From Sapria himalayana (Eukaryota > Streptophyta > Magnoliopsida > Malpighiales > Rafflesiaceae), in the NCBI GenBank assembly GCA_029783825.1, contig JAREIK010009662.1:37339-101338 (forward strand): 64,000 nt of DNA. The letters are read 5' to 3'. The translations under genes and the position numbers were made by a program. Of this stretch, positions 13,322 to 25,914 are shown one piece after another (within the stretch, counting starts at the first letter, position 1; each line of letters starts with the position of its first letter). The notes beneath the pieces were generated by a model. The model saw nothing but the letters and a program-made list of their open reading frames with translations, was not told the origin of the DNA and did no database searches.

Positions 13322-15726
13322 AAGTAGTATATAGCTGTTAAAAGGTTTATGTATTTAGGGGTTTTGGGATTTATGAGCTTACTGATTTAAGTAACTAAGC
13401 ATTTAATGATCTATAGGTTTTATTTTAAAAATGAAATAACAAAAAATTTATTTTTGTTATTTTTTCTCATTTTTTAAGGTTATAACCTTTGAAAATATAA
13501 TAATTTTTAAATTTTTTTCAAAAGTTAATTCAATATTTAGTTATAATAATCATTATATTTATATATCATATAAATTCAATATAAACTATTTTATTGATAA
13601 ATATTCTAATAATGATCAAAAAATAAATTAATAATCTATTATTAATAAGATAGATATCAATTATAATATAATTACAAAACCTAAAATGATTCAAAAGCAA
13701 AGCAAAATATATTACTATATAATAATTTTTTGTTTTGAATTTTTTTTTCTTTTAAAAAGTTTATCTATATTATTTAGATTAAAAATAATTTATATAAATT
13801 ATCTTTGTGTAACTCATAATTTATTTTGTAATTAATATTTATATAAAAATAAACAAATAAATAATTAAAATTATAAAGAAAAAAATGAGATTTATTAATT
13901 AATATTTAGGGTATACCAGTTTAATTATAATTATATCTGTCTCACTAATAATTTATTTTGTAATTTATATTTCTATAAAAATAAACTGATAAATAATTAA
14001 AATAAAAATTTTAAATTATACTGAATAAAAATTAAAATGAGATTTATGATTTATTATTAATGTATACCAGTTTAATGCTTTAAACATTTAGATGTTTTGG
14101 CATTTGAAAATTTAGCGATTTATGTTTTTAGGCATTTAGTGGTTTATAGGTTTTTTTTAAACAATAAAATAATAAAAAAAAATTTATAATTTTTTCTCAT
14201 TTTCATAGGTTATAACCTTAGAAAATATAATAATATTTAAAATTTTTTAAATACTATTTTAATTTAAATTAGATCTATCTCACTAAAAATTTATTTTATA
14301 ATTAATATTTCTATAAAAATAAACTGATAAATAATTAAAATAAAAATTTAAAATTATACTGAATAAAAATTAAAATGAGATTGATGATTTATTATTAATC
14401 TATACCAGTTTAATAGGAATAAGTATTTAGAGGTTTTATCGTTTAGGAGTTTAGCAATTTGTGTTGTTAGGCTTTTAGTGGTTTATAGGTTTAATTTAAA
14501 AAATAAAATAACCAAAAAAATTTCTATAATTTGTTATCATTTTCATATGTTATAACCTTTGAAAATATAATAATATTTACAATTTTTTGAAATGTGAATA
14601 CAATATTTAGTTATAATAATATTAAAAATTATATATCATATAAATTCAATATAAACAATTTTATTGATAGATATTATAATAATGATCAAAAATTAAATTA
14701 TTAAACTATTAATATTAAGATATAAATTAATTAAAAAATATTTACTAACCCAAATTGATTCAAAATTAAAAGAAAATATATTACTTGATAATAATTTTAA
14801 ATTTTTAAATGTTTACTTCTTTTATATGCATATATATATATATATTATTTCATTAAAAATAATTTATTTAAATTATATTTTTTGCACTCATAATTTATTT
14901 TGTAATAAATATTTCTATAAAAATAAACTAATAAATAATTAAAATGAATATTTAAAATTATAATAAAAACAAATAAAGATTTGATTTATTATTTATTATG
15001 TATTATATATCGGTTTAATTGTTACTGTATTTAGGCATTACGGGGTCTAGGAGTTTACTTATTTAACTATGTATGCATTGATTAGTTTATAAGTTTTTTT
15101 AAAAAAATAAAAAAACAAAAAATTTATTTTTATTATTTTTTGATATTTTCAAAGGTTATAACCTTAGAATATATAATAATTTTTAAATTTGTTTCAAAAG
15201 TGAATTTAATATTTAGTTTTAATAATCATTATATTTATATATCATATATATTCAATATAAACTAATTTTTTGATAAATATTCTAATAATGATCAAAAAAT
15301 AAATTATTAATCTATTATTAATAAGATATATATCAATTATAATATAATTAGAAAACCTAAAAAGATTCATATGCAAAGCAAAATATATTACTATATAATA
15401 ATTTTTTGGTTTGAAATTTTTTTTCTTTTAAAAAGTTTATTTATATTATTTTGACATAAAATAATTTATATAAATTATATTTGTGTAACTCATAATTTAT
15501 TTTGTAATTAATATTTATATAAAAATAAACAAATAAATAATTAAATTTGAATATTTAAAATTAAAATGAAAAAAAATGAGATTTATTATTTATTATTTAG
15601 GATATACCGGTTTAATTTAAATTAGATCTGTCACACTAATAATTTATTTTGTAATTAATATTTCTATAAAAATAAACTGATAAATAATTAAAATAAAAAT
15701 TCAAATTATACTGAATAATTAAAATA
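13322..15726 (+). repeat. Partial third higher-order repeat (A, C, C, D, C)
   Basis: An A block at 13322 is followed directly by C-type material (13907/14058 and 14265/14395), a D block at about 15000 and another C front at 15598. B is missing. The interval of 342 bp between the palindromes at 14208 and 14550 marks a truncated C monomer. The array is then cut by the chimeric X/hAT insert. Confidence 0.65.
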
Positions 15727-16612
15727 ATTTATTTTGTTCCTCTCTCAACTCTAGAATGATTGCTAAAGCTCTAACCAAAATAATAGGAGCTTTTACTTTA
15801 TCTCTATTATCTCTCATCATATTTGATGTTGAATCACTAGGCTATCAAAGGTAATTTGACTCATGTATGCTCAATGACAAAACCAAAGTTGTACCCCTAT
15901 GTGTTGAAATAGCTAGTTGTTGAGGATGCTATTTATATTGATTATTGTAATTTCTTCTAAAATATCTCTCATGCACACACTCAAAGCAATTTTTTTAAAA
16001 CATAGTTCACCTCAAATAAAATAACCACCTTGTAGCCTATTAGAACAAACTAGCCCCATGGTGGTTTGAGCAGGGCAAGAAGTATGGGCTCTCTTTCAAT
16101 CAAGAATCAAAAAATTTATTTTATTGGCATGTCTAAGCCTTTTTTTTATATCCTCATGGATATGAAAAGTATCATTTCTTTCTTTTTATATTAAATGAGT
16201 TATGTATACAAGCTCAAAATACCCAAAATGGTGTTAATGAATCATATTCAACTGTATAAAAGGTTTTAATCATTGCTCAAAATATTAGTGTTTCAAATTG
16301 ACACTTGAGGTCACAAATCAAAGGAAAAAGCAATAGTGATATTTCCAATCCCAAGAATTTTAGCTATATGAAGTTATAAAGAGTAGTACTCGAGCTTTAA
16401 CTATTTCTAGGGTCATGACTTTTGCTCTTGAGGAATGTCCAAAATTACAATCATTCCTAGTGCAATGACTTTGCAATATAAAGATAAAATGCACAAGCTA
16501 TGGTCATATCCAATACTGTGACCCAGTATTATAGTGATTAAATATGTATTTATGATCATTCTTAGTGCCATAACAATATGTTCAACAGAGAGACACAAGT
16601 TATGGCATATTC
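15727..16612 (-). mobile_element. Element X, truncated third copy
   Basis: The segment is the reverse complement of about the last 890 bp of the two longer X copies (compare 48370-49254 and 53820-54704). Shared landmarks include 'agaatgattgctaaagct', 'catgcacacactcaaag', 'cttgaggaatgtcc' and 'gacacaagttatggcat'. Its outer edge lies at the same point of a C-type satellite monomer (after 'tatactgaata') as in the other two copies, so it descends from the same insertion. The inner edge is broken and fused to a hAT fragment. No coding potential is recognised. The boundary is uncertain by about 10 bp because both sides are AT-rich. Confidence 0.85.
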
Positions 16613-16648
16613 AACAAATATTGGGGTTCTCTTCAGTCAACAAATATT
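16611..16648. other. X/hAT fusion junction with 14-bp filler
   Basis: The 12-bp word TCAACAAATATT occurs at 16611-16622 and again at 16637-16648, separated by 14 bp (GGGGTTCTCTTCAG) found in neither parent. X sequence ends at 'gcatattc' (about 16612). hAT sequence continues from the second copy of the word, as in the intact hAT near 26800 on the opposite strand. Repeated ends and filler are typical of end-joining repair. Confidence 0.75.
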
Positions 16649-17247
16649 ATGCTTTTTGTAGCAGTAGTGTTGGATCCTAGATATAAGCTCAAATATCTCA
16701 AGGTTAAGTACACTTAGCATTATGGAGAGGAATTGGCTAAAATTTGGTGAAAAAGTTATAAATGCTTTAAATGAGATGATGGATGATTATAAAGATTTAA
16801 ATGAAGATGAATCAAAAGAAGATGATTTCTCTTCTACTATGTTGAAGAAAAATGATGATTTCTTTGATGGTAGTGATACGTATGTTGATGGTTTTTTTTT
16901 GTTGAATTGGAGAAAGAAAAAGAAGTTGCAGCTTTGGAAGAGTTGGATAGGTACTTGGAAAACAAACTTGAAAAAAATAGAATTGATTTTGATCTTCTAA
17001 ACTGGTGGAAGGTAAATTAGGTTAGGTATCCTTCTTTGGCAAATGTAGCAATGGATGTATTTGCTATCCAAGCATGTGGCCTATGAATCTATATTTAGCA
17101 CTGGGGGGATAACTTTAGATAAATTTAGGAGTTCTTTAACACCTATTACGGCTGAAGTTCATATATGTCTACCAGATTGGTTGAGAAGCTCAAACAAACC
17201 TATTGAAATTGAAGAATTAGTTCAAGACCTTAATGATAATGAATTAG

Positions 17248-17338
17248 GTTAGTATACAAATCTTGAAAATTTTAATTTCACATTTACTTATTTTATTCTT
17301 TCTATTTAATAAAAATATGGTTCAATTACAATTTTCAG
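17248..17338 (+). other. Putative intron in hAT transposase 3' end
   Basis: GTTAGT at 17248 and TTTTCAG ending at 17338 bound a 91-bp AT-rich stretch, a normal size for a plant intron. Joining GAATTAG to AGGGGTCACAAG keeps the frame open (Glu-Leu-Glu-Gly-Ser-Gln-Asp) for the whole next exon. The other hAT copy has the same signals on the opposite strand (about 26105-26196), with a slightly changed exon edge. Confidence 0.55.
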
Positions 17339-17415
17339 AGGGGTCACAAGATCCAAATATTCTTCTAACTATAGTTGGCCAACTAAATTTGAATGGGGGT
17401 ATTAAATTTTATAAG

Positions 17416-17504
17416 GTAATATTTTATTTTTTTATTACTCTTTCATCTTAGAAATTTATGTCTACATAATTAATACGTTTTCATCTTTGGTTGTCCTTCT
17501 ACAG
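17416..17504 (+). other. Putative second intron in hAT transposase 3' end
   Basis: GTAATA at 17416 and TTCTACAG ending at 17504 bound an 89-bp T-rich stretch. Splicing after TATAAG gives a short last exon coding Cys-Arg-Met-Lys-Arg-Glu-Tyr-Leu and a stop. In the other copy the corresponding last exon (25915-25941, minus strand) also stays open and ends at the same place. The existence of the intron is inferred from these two agreements. Confidence 0.5.
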
Positions 17505-18222
17505 TGTAGAATGAAAAGGGAGTATTTGTAGAAAAGATAAATAATTGGGTTTGGATTTTCGTTGCTTTTCCGGGACGGACCTTTGAAATGATTATTATCA
17601 TGGTTGTTATTAGTTGTATTTTTTTGTTATATTAAGCTGCCTAATTTTAGCAATTACTTAAGTAGTAATTGCTGCTACCAATGTTTGTGGTCATCTTTAG
17701 CTATTCCTTAATATTTTAAGTAATTTTTTAAAAAATATAGTATTGCTATTATGGTTAACTTTCACTCGGCTGAACAAAGCCAACTTGTGAAAAAACAAAG
17801 AACAAAATTAAGCACACAACTCGGTCCTGTTCTATTCAATATTTCTATACTTTTTTGCACATCAAAGCTTTTGACAAGGTAATGGAACTCGTTTGCAGTA
17901 TTTAACCTATTTGAAAAAACAAAATTGGCACAATTTGAGTATGAAAGATATATAACTAAGAAATGATAAATGGTACAACAAAAGGTTTCGACATGAACTA
18001 ACTTGGCCGGTTTGAAGAAAATAAATGGAAAAAAATGTCCGAACTCCGTTCCGTCCCGAAACCATTTTCTCCTATGCAAAATCCCCTATCTCCATCCCAT
18101 CCCAGCTCGATATTTTCAAATATATGGGACGGGTCTGGATCTTCAAAAAAAAAATCTCCGAACTGTGGGAAGGGACTTGAGATTTGTACTCCCCATCCCG
18201 TCCCGTCCCATGAGCACCCCAT

Positions 18223-20308
18223 GCATTTAGTGGTTTATAGGTTTTATTTAAAAAATAAAATAACAAAAAATTTTTTATAATCTTTGAAATTATAACATTT
18301 TTTAAATTTTTTTTAAATGTGAATACTATATTTAGTTATGATAATCTTAATAATTATATATCATATAAATTCAATATAAAGAATTATATTGATATATATT
18401 ATAATAATGATCAAAAAATAAAATAATAAACTATTATTAATAAGATACATATTTTTTAAAATATATATGCAAAACATAAATTTATTCAAAATCAAAGTAA
18501 AATATAATACTAAATAATAACTTTTTTGATGTTTTGCTTCTTTTTATAAGTTTATATTTTTTGTTATTAAAAGTAAATTATTTAAATTATATTTGTCTTC
18601 CACATAATTTATTTTTAATTTATAATTCTATAAAAATATACTAATAAATAATAAAAAATAATATTTAAAATTATAATGAATACAAATAAAATTGAGATTT
18701 AATATTTATTATTCGGGATATACTAGTTTAATGGTTTAAGTATTTAGGTGTTTTGGGGTTTAGTGATTTAAGTGTTTAGGACTTTAGTGATTTATAGTTT
18801 TTATTTAAAGAATGAAAAAATAAAAAATTATATTTTTTAATTTTTTTAATTTTTGAAGGTTATAACCTTTGAAAATATAATAATTTGTAATTTTATTTAA
18901 ATGTTAATATAATATTTAGTTATAATATTCTTAATATAATATTTTATTAATAGATATTATAATAATGATCAATAAATAAATTAATAAACTAGTATTAATA
19001 AGAATGATATAAATTAAAATATAATTGCAAAAACTAAAATGATTCAAAATCAAAATAAAATATATTACAAAATAATAAATTTTTGTTTTTAAAATTTTGC
19101 CTATTTTTATAAGCATATATATTTTTTTGATAAAAAATAAATTATTTAAAATAGATCTGTCTCACTAATAATTTTTTTTGTAAATAATATTTCTATAAAA
19201 ATAAACTGATAAATACTTAAAATAAAAATTTAAAATTATACTTAATTAAAATTAAAATGAGATTTATGATTTATTATTAATGTATACCAATTAAATAGTT
19301 TAAGTATTTAGAAGTTTTGTCATTAGGAATTTAGCGATTTATGTTTTTAGGCATTTAGTGGTTTATAGGTTTTATTAAAACAATAAAATAACAAAAATAA
19401 AATTTGTAATTTTTTTCATTTTCATAGGTTATAACCTTTGAAAATATAATAATATTTAAAATTTTTTGTAATGTGAATACAATATTTAGTTATAATAATT
19501 TTAATAATTATATCATATAAATTCAATATAAATATTTTATTGATAGATATTATAATAATGATCAAAAATTAAATTAATAAACTATTAATAATAAGATGGA
19601 TATTAACTAAAAAATATTTACAAAACCCAAATTTATTCAAAATGAAAGTAAAAAATATTACTGGATAATAATTTTTAATTTTTAAATTTTTACTTCTTTT
19701 ATAAGCGTATATATTTTTTTTGATTAAAAATAAATTATTTAAATTATATTTTTCATACTCATAATTTATTTTGTAATAAATATTTCTATAAAATAAACTA
19801 ATAAATAATTAAAATGAATATTTAAAATAATAATAAATTGAAATAAAAATTAGATTTCTTAATTATTAAGTAGCATATAGCGGTCTAATGGTTTATGTAT
19901 TTAGTCATTACGGGCCTTAGGAGTTTACTGATTTTACTGTGTATGCATTTAGTGGTTTATAGTTTTATTTAAAAATTAAATTAACAAAATTTTAATTTTT
20001 ATTATTTTTTGATATTTTCAAAGGTTATAACCTTTGAAAATAAAATAATTTTTAAATTTTTTTCAAAAGTGAGTTCAATATTTAGTTATAATAATCATTA
20101 TATTTATATATCATATAAATTTTTTATAAATAATTTTATTGATAAATATTCTAATAATTATCAAAAAATAAATTAATAATCTATTATTAATAAGATAGAT
20201 ATCAATTAAAATATAATAAAAAAACCTAAAATGATTCTGAAGAAATAAAAATATATTACTATATAATAATTTGTTATTTTGAAATTTTTTTTTCTTTTAA
20301 AAAGTTTG
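18223..20308 (+). repeat. Satellite array, block 2 (forward)
   Basis: Satellite resumes after the hAT end inside an octamer block ('gcatttagtggtttatag'). It runs through an I-like body, F-like material, a G block (18717), a C block (about 19270) and a D block (about 19870). Palindromes are at 18860, 19427 and 20023. The order I/F/G/C/D is not the normal order, so deletions or template changes have occurred here. No gene is present. Confidence 0.92.
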
Positions 20309-20335
20309 AAAAAAACCTAATAATCTATTATTATA
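20308..20335. other. Satellite orientation switch (inversion breakpoint)
   Basis: Up to about 20307 the text is a forward D monomer ending 'cttttaaaaagttt'. From about 20331 it reads 'ttataactaaatattatat', which is reverse-strand satellite leading into a palindrome at 20390 and 'cctaaa'-type octamers. Between them lie about ten unassigned bases and a short piece (about 20317-20333, 'taataatctattatta') that still matches the forward strand. The exact crossover is therefore near 20330, within AT-rich microhomology. Everything to the right of this point is in the reverse orientation. Confidence 0.85.
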
Positions 20336-23300
20336 ACTAAATATTATATTTACATTTGAAAAAAATTTAAAAATTATTATATTTTCAAAGGTTATAACCT
20401 TCAAAAATTAAAAAAATAATAAAAATATATTTTTTGTTATATCATTATTTAAATAAAACTTATATACCACTAAATGCCTAAACACTTATACCTCTAAACT
20501 CCTGAACACAAAAGCCCCTAAATACTTAAACCTTTAAGCTCCTAAACCTTAAATATAATTTAAATAATTTATTAAAATATTAATTACAAAATAAATTATG
20601 AGTGATACAAATATAATTTAAATAATTTATTTTTCATCAAAAAAAAATATAAACTTATAAAAAGAAGCAAAAACTAAAAAAAAATTATTTAGTAATAAAT
20701 TTTACTTGGATTTTGAATATTTTTAGGTTATGCAATTATATTTTAATTCATATCTATCATATTAATAATATCATATTAATTTATATTTTGATAATTGATA
20801 TCATATCTATCAATAAAATTATTTATATTTAGTTTATATTATATATAATTATAATGATTATTTTTACTAAATATTGTATTTACATTTTTTAAAAATTTTA
20901 AAATTATTATATTTTCAAAGGTTATAACCTTTGAAAATGTAAAAAAATATCAAAAATAATTTTTTGTTATTTCATTGTTTAAATAAAACCTATAAATCAC
21001 TAAATGCCTAAAAACATAAATCGCTAAAGTCATAAATGAAAAAACCTCTAATTACTTAAAATAGTAAACTGGTATACATTAATAATAATTCATAAATCTC
21101 ATTTTAATTTTTATTCAGTATATTATAAAATTTTTATTTTAACTATTTATCAGTTTATTTTTATAGAAATATTAATTATAAAATAAATTATTAGTGAGAC
21201 ATATCTATTTAAAATAATTTAATTTTCATCAAAAAAAAATATATCCTTATAAAAAAAGGCAAAATTTTATAAACAAAAATTTATTATTTAGTTATATATT
21301 TTATTTTTATTTTGAATCATTTTAGATTTTGCAATTATATTTTAATTTATATCATTCTTATTAATAATTGTTTATTAATTTTTTATTGATCATTCTTATA
21401 CTATCTATTAATAAAATTATTTATATTGAGTTTACATTATATATAATTATTAAGATTATAATTACTGAATATTATATTCACATTTAAAAAAAATTTAAAA
21501 TTATTATAATTTCAAAGGATATAACCTTCAAAAATTAAAAAAATCAAAAAATTAAATTTTTTATTTTTTCATTCTTTAAATAAAAATTATAAATCACTAA
21601 AGGCCTAAATACTTAAATCACTAAACCACAAAACACCAAAATACTTAAACCATTAAACTGGTATATCCTGAATAATAAATAATAAATCTTTATTTTATGT
21701 GTATTCATTATAATTTTAAATATTCATTTTAATTATTTATTAGTTTATTTTTATAGAATTATAAATTAAAATTTAATTATGAGGAAGACAAATATAATTT
21801 AAATAATTTATTTTTAATAACAAAAAATATAACTTATAAAAAGAAGTAAAACTTTAAAGAAAGAATTATTTTGTAATATATTTTACTTTGATTTTGAATA
21901 AATTTTCGTTTTGTAAATATATATAAACTAATATCTATCTTATTAATAATAGTTTATTAATTTATTTTTTGATCAATAATATAATATATTTCAATATAAT
22001 TGTTTATATTGAATTTACATGATATATAATTATTAAGATTATCATATTTAATTATTGTATTCACTCAAAAAAATTTAAAAATTGTTATATTTTCAAAGTT
22101 TATAACTTTAAAAAATGAGAAAAAATAACAAAAATAATTTTTTTATATCATTGTTTAAATAAAACTTATAAACAATTAAATGCCTAAATACATAAATCTA
22201 TAAATTTCTAAACCCCGAAGCCCCTAAATACCTAAACATTTAAACTAGTAAACCTTAAATATATTTTAAATAATTTATAGAAATATTAATTACAAAATAA
22301 ATTATGAGTGAAAAATATAATTTAAATAATATATTTTTCAACAAAAAAAATACAACTTATAAAATGATGAAAAAACTTAAATAAAATTATTATTTAATAA
22401 TAAATTTTACTTTGATTTTGAATCATTTTAGGTTTTTTAATTATATTTTAATTTATATCTATCATATTAATAATAGTTTATTAATTTATTTTTTGATAAT
22501 TGATATAATAATATCAAAAAAATTATTTATATTAGTTTATATTATATATAGTTATAATTATTATTATTACCAAATATTGTATTCACATTTTTAAAAATTT
22601 TTAAAATTATTATATTTTCAAATGTTATGACTAACAAATTTGAAAAAATATCAAAAATAATTTTTTTTGTTATTTCATTATTTAAATAAAAGCTATAAAC
22701 CATTAAATTGCCTAAATACTTAAATCAATAACTTCTAAATATCGAAAACCCTAAATAGATAAATTTTTTAAATAGGTATATCTTATATAATAAATAATAA
22801 ATCTAATTTATATTTTTTTCATTATAATTTTAAATATTCATTTTAATTATTTATTTGTTTATTTTTATATAAATATAAATTAGAAAATAAATTATAAGTT
22901 AAACAAATAAGTTTTATATAAATTATTTTTCAACAAAAAAATATAGATAAACTTATTAAAAGAAGAAAAAAATTAAAAACAAAAAATTATTATATAGTAA
23001 TATATTTTTATTTATTTATGAATCATTTTAGGTTTTGTAAATATATTTTAATTGATATCTAACTTAATAATAATAGATTATTAATTTATTTTGTGATCAT
23101 TATTAGAATATTTATCAATAAAAATATTTTTATGATATATAGATTTAATAATTATTATAACTAAATATTGTATTCACTTTTGAAAAAAAATTTAAAATTA
23201 TTATATTTTCAAAGATTATAACCTTTGAACATGTGAAAAAACAAAAAATATATATATATTTTTATATTATTTCATTGTTTAAATAAAACCTATAAATCAC

Positions 23301-25226
23301 TAAATGCCTAAACACTTAAATCACTAAACTACAAAATCTTGAACCCCTATATAGATAATCGTTTAAACAGGCATACCCGAAATAATAATTAATAAATCTC
23401 ATTTTTATTTGTTTTCATTATAATTTAAATAATTTATTTTGATTGTTAAGTTTTTTCTTTATATATATATTAATTATAAAATAAATTATGAGTAAAAAAT
23501 ATAATTTATAAAAATTTATTTTCATCAAAAAATAGATAAGCTTATAAAAAGAATAAAAATTAAAAAACAAATAATTATTATTAACTAATATATTTTGCTT
23601 TGCTTTTGAATCATTTTAGGTTTTGATATTATATTTTAAGTAATATCAATCTTATTGATAATCGATTTTTAATTTATTTTTTGATATTATTAGAATATCT
23701 ATCAATAAGATTGTTTATATTGAATTTATATGATATATAATTATTATGATTCTTATAAATAAATATTTATTCACTTTTGAAAAAAATTTAATTATTATTA
23801 TATTTTCAAAGGTTCATAACCTTTGAAAATATCAAAAAATAATAAAATTTTTTTTTTATTTTTTTCTTAAATAAAACCTATAAACCACTAAATGCATACA
23901 CAGTTAAATCAGTAAACTCTTAAACACCGTAATGCATAAATACATAAACCATTAAACATCTATATACTACTTAATAATTAATAAATCTAATTTTTATTTC
24001 TATTTATTATAATTTTAAATATTCATTTTAATTATTTATTAGTTTATTTTTTTTGAACTATTTATTACAAAATAAAGTATGAGTGCGACAAATATAATTT
24101 AATTAATTTATTTTAAAAAAAAAAATATACGGTTCTAAAAGAAATAAAAATTTAAAAATTATTATCCAGTAATATATTTTACTTTAATTTTGAAACAATT
24201 TGGGTTTTGTAAATATTTTTTAATTAATATCTATCTTTTTATTAATAGTTTATTTATTTAATTTTTGATGATTATTATATAGTCTGACGATAAAATTGTT
24301 TATATTGAAATTATATGATATATAATTATAATATTAGTATAACTAAATATTGTATTCACATTTCAAAAAATTGTAAATATTATTATATTTTTAAAGGTTA
24401 TAACCTATGAAAATGATAACAAATTATCGAAATTTTTTTGTTATTTTATTTTTTTATATAAAACTTTTAAACCACTAAAAGCCTAAAAACATAAATCGCT
24501 ACACTCCTAATGACAAAACCTCTAAATACTTAAACAATTTAAACTAGTATACATTAATAAAAATCTTAAATCTCATTTTAATTTTTCTTCAGTAAAATTT
24601 TAAATTTTTATTTTAATTATTTATCAGTTTATTTTTATAGAAATATTAATTACAAAATAAATTATTAGTGAGACGGATCTAATTTAAATTAAACTGGTAT
24701 CCCTAAATAATAAATAATAAATCTCATTTTTTTATAATAATTTTAAATTTTCATTCTAATTATTTATTTTTTTATTTATATATAAATATTAATTACAAAT
24801 TAAATTATGAGTTAGACAAATATAATTTATATAAATTATTTTTCATCAAAAAAATATAGATAAACTTATTAAAACAAAAAAAAATTCAAAAACATAAAAT
24901 TATTATATAGTAATATATTTTTCTTTGCTTTTGAATCATTTTAAGTTTTGTAATTATATTTTAATTAATATCTATCTTATTATTAATGGATTATTAATTT
25001 ATTTTTTGATTATTATTAGAATATTTATCAATAAAATTGTTTATATTGAATTTATATAATATATAAATATAATGATTAGTATAACTAAATATTGTAATCA
25101 CATTTCAAAAAAATTTAAAAATTATTATATTTTCAAAGGTTATAACCTTTGAAAATATCAAAAAAATAATAAAAATAAATTTTTTGTTATTTTATTTTTT
25201 AAAAAAACCTATAAACCACTCAGTGC
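20336..25226 (-). repeat. Satellite array, block 3 (reverse)
   Basis: About eight reverse-oriented monomers. Approximate block positions, left to right: F 20470, C-like 21000, G 21600, F 22180, E 22700, B 23300, D 23900, C 24480, and a D cut by the hAT insertion at 25226. Octamers read as their complement (e.g. 'accactaaatgcctaaac'). The pieces F, E, B, D, C are only partly in higher-order sequence, showing local rearrangement beside the inversion point. No gene. Confidence 0.92.
25219..25226. other. hAT target-site duplication, left copy
   Basis: CTCAGTGC here pairs with CTAAATGT at 28884-28891. The D-monomer consensus at this place is CTAAATGC, from which the two copies differ by two and one substitutions. 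Eight bases is the target duplication length of the hAT superfamily. Confidence 0.8.
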
Positions 25227-25242
25227 TAGGGGTGCTCATGGG
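25227..25242 (-). repeat. hAT terminal inverted repeat (transposase 3' side)
   Basis: TAGGGGTGCTCATGGG begins directly after the target duplication. It matches the opposite end in 13 of 16 positions. It is followed by tandem GGGAC/GGGAT motifs, probably transposase-binding subterminal repeats by analogy with Ac. Confidence 0.8.
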
Positions 25243-25914
25243 ACGGGACGGGATGGGGATTATAAATTTCCAGTCCCTTCCCACAGTTTAGAGATTTTTT
25301 TTGAAGATCCAGATTCATCCCATAGGTTGAAAGTAATCGGACCGGACAGGACGGAGATCGGGGATTTTGGGTAGGATAAAACGGTTCCGTGACGGAAAGG
25401 AGTTCGGACATTTTTTTCAATTTATTTTCTTCAAACTGGCTAAGTTAGTTCATGTTGAAACCTTTTGTTGTACCATTTATCATTCCTTAGTTATGTATCT
25501 TTCAAACTCAAATTGGGCCAATTTTGTTTTGTCAAATAGGCTGAATACCACAAACGAGTTCCATTACCTTATCAAAAGCTTTGATGTGCAGAAAAGGATA
25601 GAAATGTTAAATAGAATGGGACCGAGTTGTGTGCTTAATTTGGTTCTTTATTTTTTCACAAGTTGGCTTTGTTCAGCCGAGTAAAACTTAACCATAATAG
25701 CAATACTACATTTTTTAAACAATTACTTAAAATATTAAGGAATAGCTAAAGATGACCACAAACATTGGTACTAGCAATTACTACTTAAGTAATTGCTAAA
25801 ATTAGGCAGCTTAATATAACAAAAAAATACAACTAATAACAACCATGATAATAATCATTTCAAAGGTCCATCCTGGAACAGAAATGAAAATCCAAACCCA
25901 ATTAATTATCTCTT

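Larger units (their letters stand above)
1..15726 (+). repeat. AT-rich megasatellite array, block 1 (forward)
   Basis: About 25 tandem monomers of roughly 595 bp. The palindromic landmark GGTTATAACC, or a degenerate form of it, recurs near 2776, 3252, 3778, 4374, 5977, 6571, 7172, 8503, 9103, 10928, 11520, 12117, 12712, 13479, 14208 and 15155. Most intervals are 580-605 bp. Longer intervals near 730-740 bp come from one subtype (C) with an internal duplication of about 140 bp, and short ones from deletions. Monomer layout is palindrome, AT-rich body, often AAGCTT, then TTTTGTAATTAATATTTCT, a GGTATACC-like site and an octamer block. The block contains no gene; short open frames inside it follow the repeat period. 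Confidence 0.95.
16637..17531 (+). pseudogene. hAT transposase C-terminal remnant
   Basis: This is the C-terminal part of an Ac-type hAT transposase, which in intact form cuts and pastes its own element through an RNase H-like domain. Visible pieces are the VLDPRYKL-like block near 16670, an acidic linker with EDDFSST (about 16820) and the hAT dimerisation block, with FDLLNWWK near 16990 and YESIFSTGG near 17085. After it come LDKFRSSLTP and DWLRSS, ending at LNDNELG. The Glu of YESIF is where the third catalytic residue of the family normally lies. Breaks: a T9 run near 16892-16900 shifts the frame, WWKVN is followed by a stop, and there is another shift before VAYES. If two introns are removed (17248-17338 and 17416-17504), the frame continues through LEGSQDPNIL to a stop at 17529-17531. 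It is non-functional because the N-terminal two thirds are absent. Confidence 0.85.
16637..18222 (+). mobile_element. hAT transposon, 3' half only
   Basis: It is collinear with the reverse complement of about 25227-26830 in the longer hAT copy. It carries the transposase C-terminus, two putative introns, a 3' non-coding stretch and a G+C-rich subterminal end of repeated 'cccgtccc' motifs finishing in 'tgagcacccc'. The following GCATTTAG (18223-18230) is the reverse complement of CTAAATGC, the target word reconstructed for the other copy, so both ends sit at the same satellite position. The last two bases before it are swapped relative to the other terminus (AT for TA). The 5' half of the element, including its left terminal repeat, is missing. 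Confidence 0.88.

Noticed and set aside
1..15726. CRISPR-like regular repeats
   Set aside because: The period is about 595 bp with fully homologous repeats and no unique spacers. The context is a eukaryotic satellite.
17416..17451. A 36-bp intron ending at the first AG (17451) in the hAT remnant
   Set aside because: It is too short for plant splicing. The AG at 17504 gives 89 bp and an open last exon in both copies.
17762..18079. A 105-codon frame antisense to the hAT 3' region, intact with the same length in both hAT copies (also 25367-25684)
   Set aside because: Comparing the copies by eye, amino-acid-changing differences outnumber silent ones (roughly 13 to 7), as expected without constraint. 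It lies in non-coding element sequence and has no recognisable domain. Equal length probably reflects recent shared origin.
20300..20420. A simple large palindrome or inverted duplication centred on the orientation switch
   Set aside because: The monomer subtypes next to the junction differ on the two sides, and the hAT fragments lie at unequal distances from it (about 2.1 and 4.9 kb).
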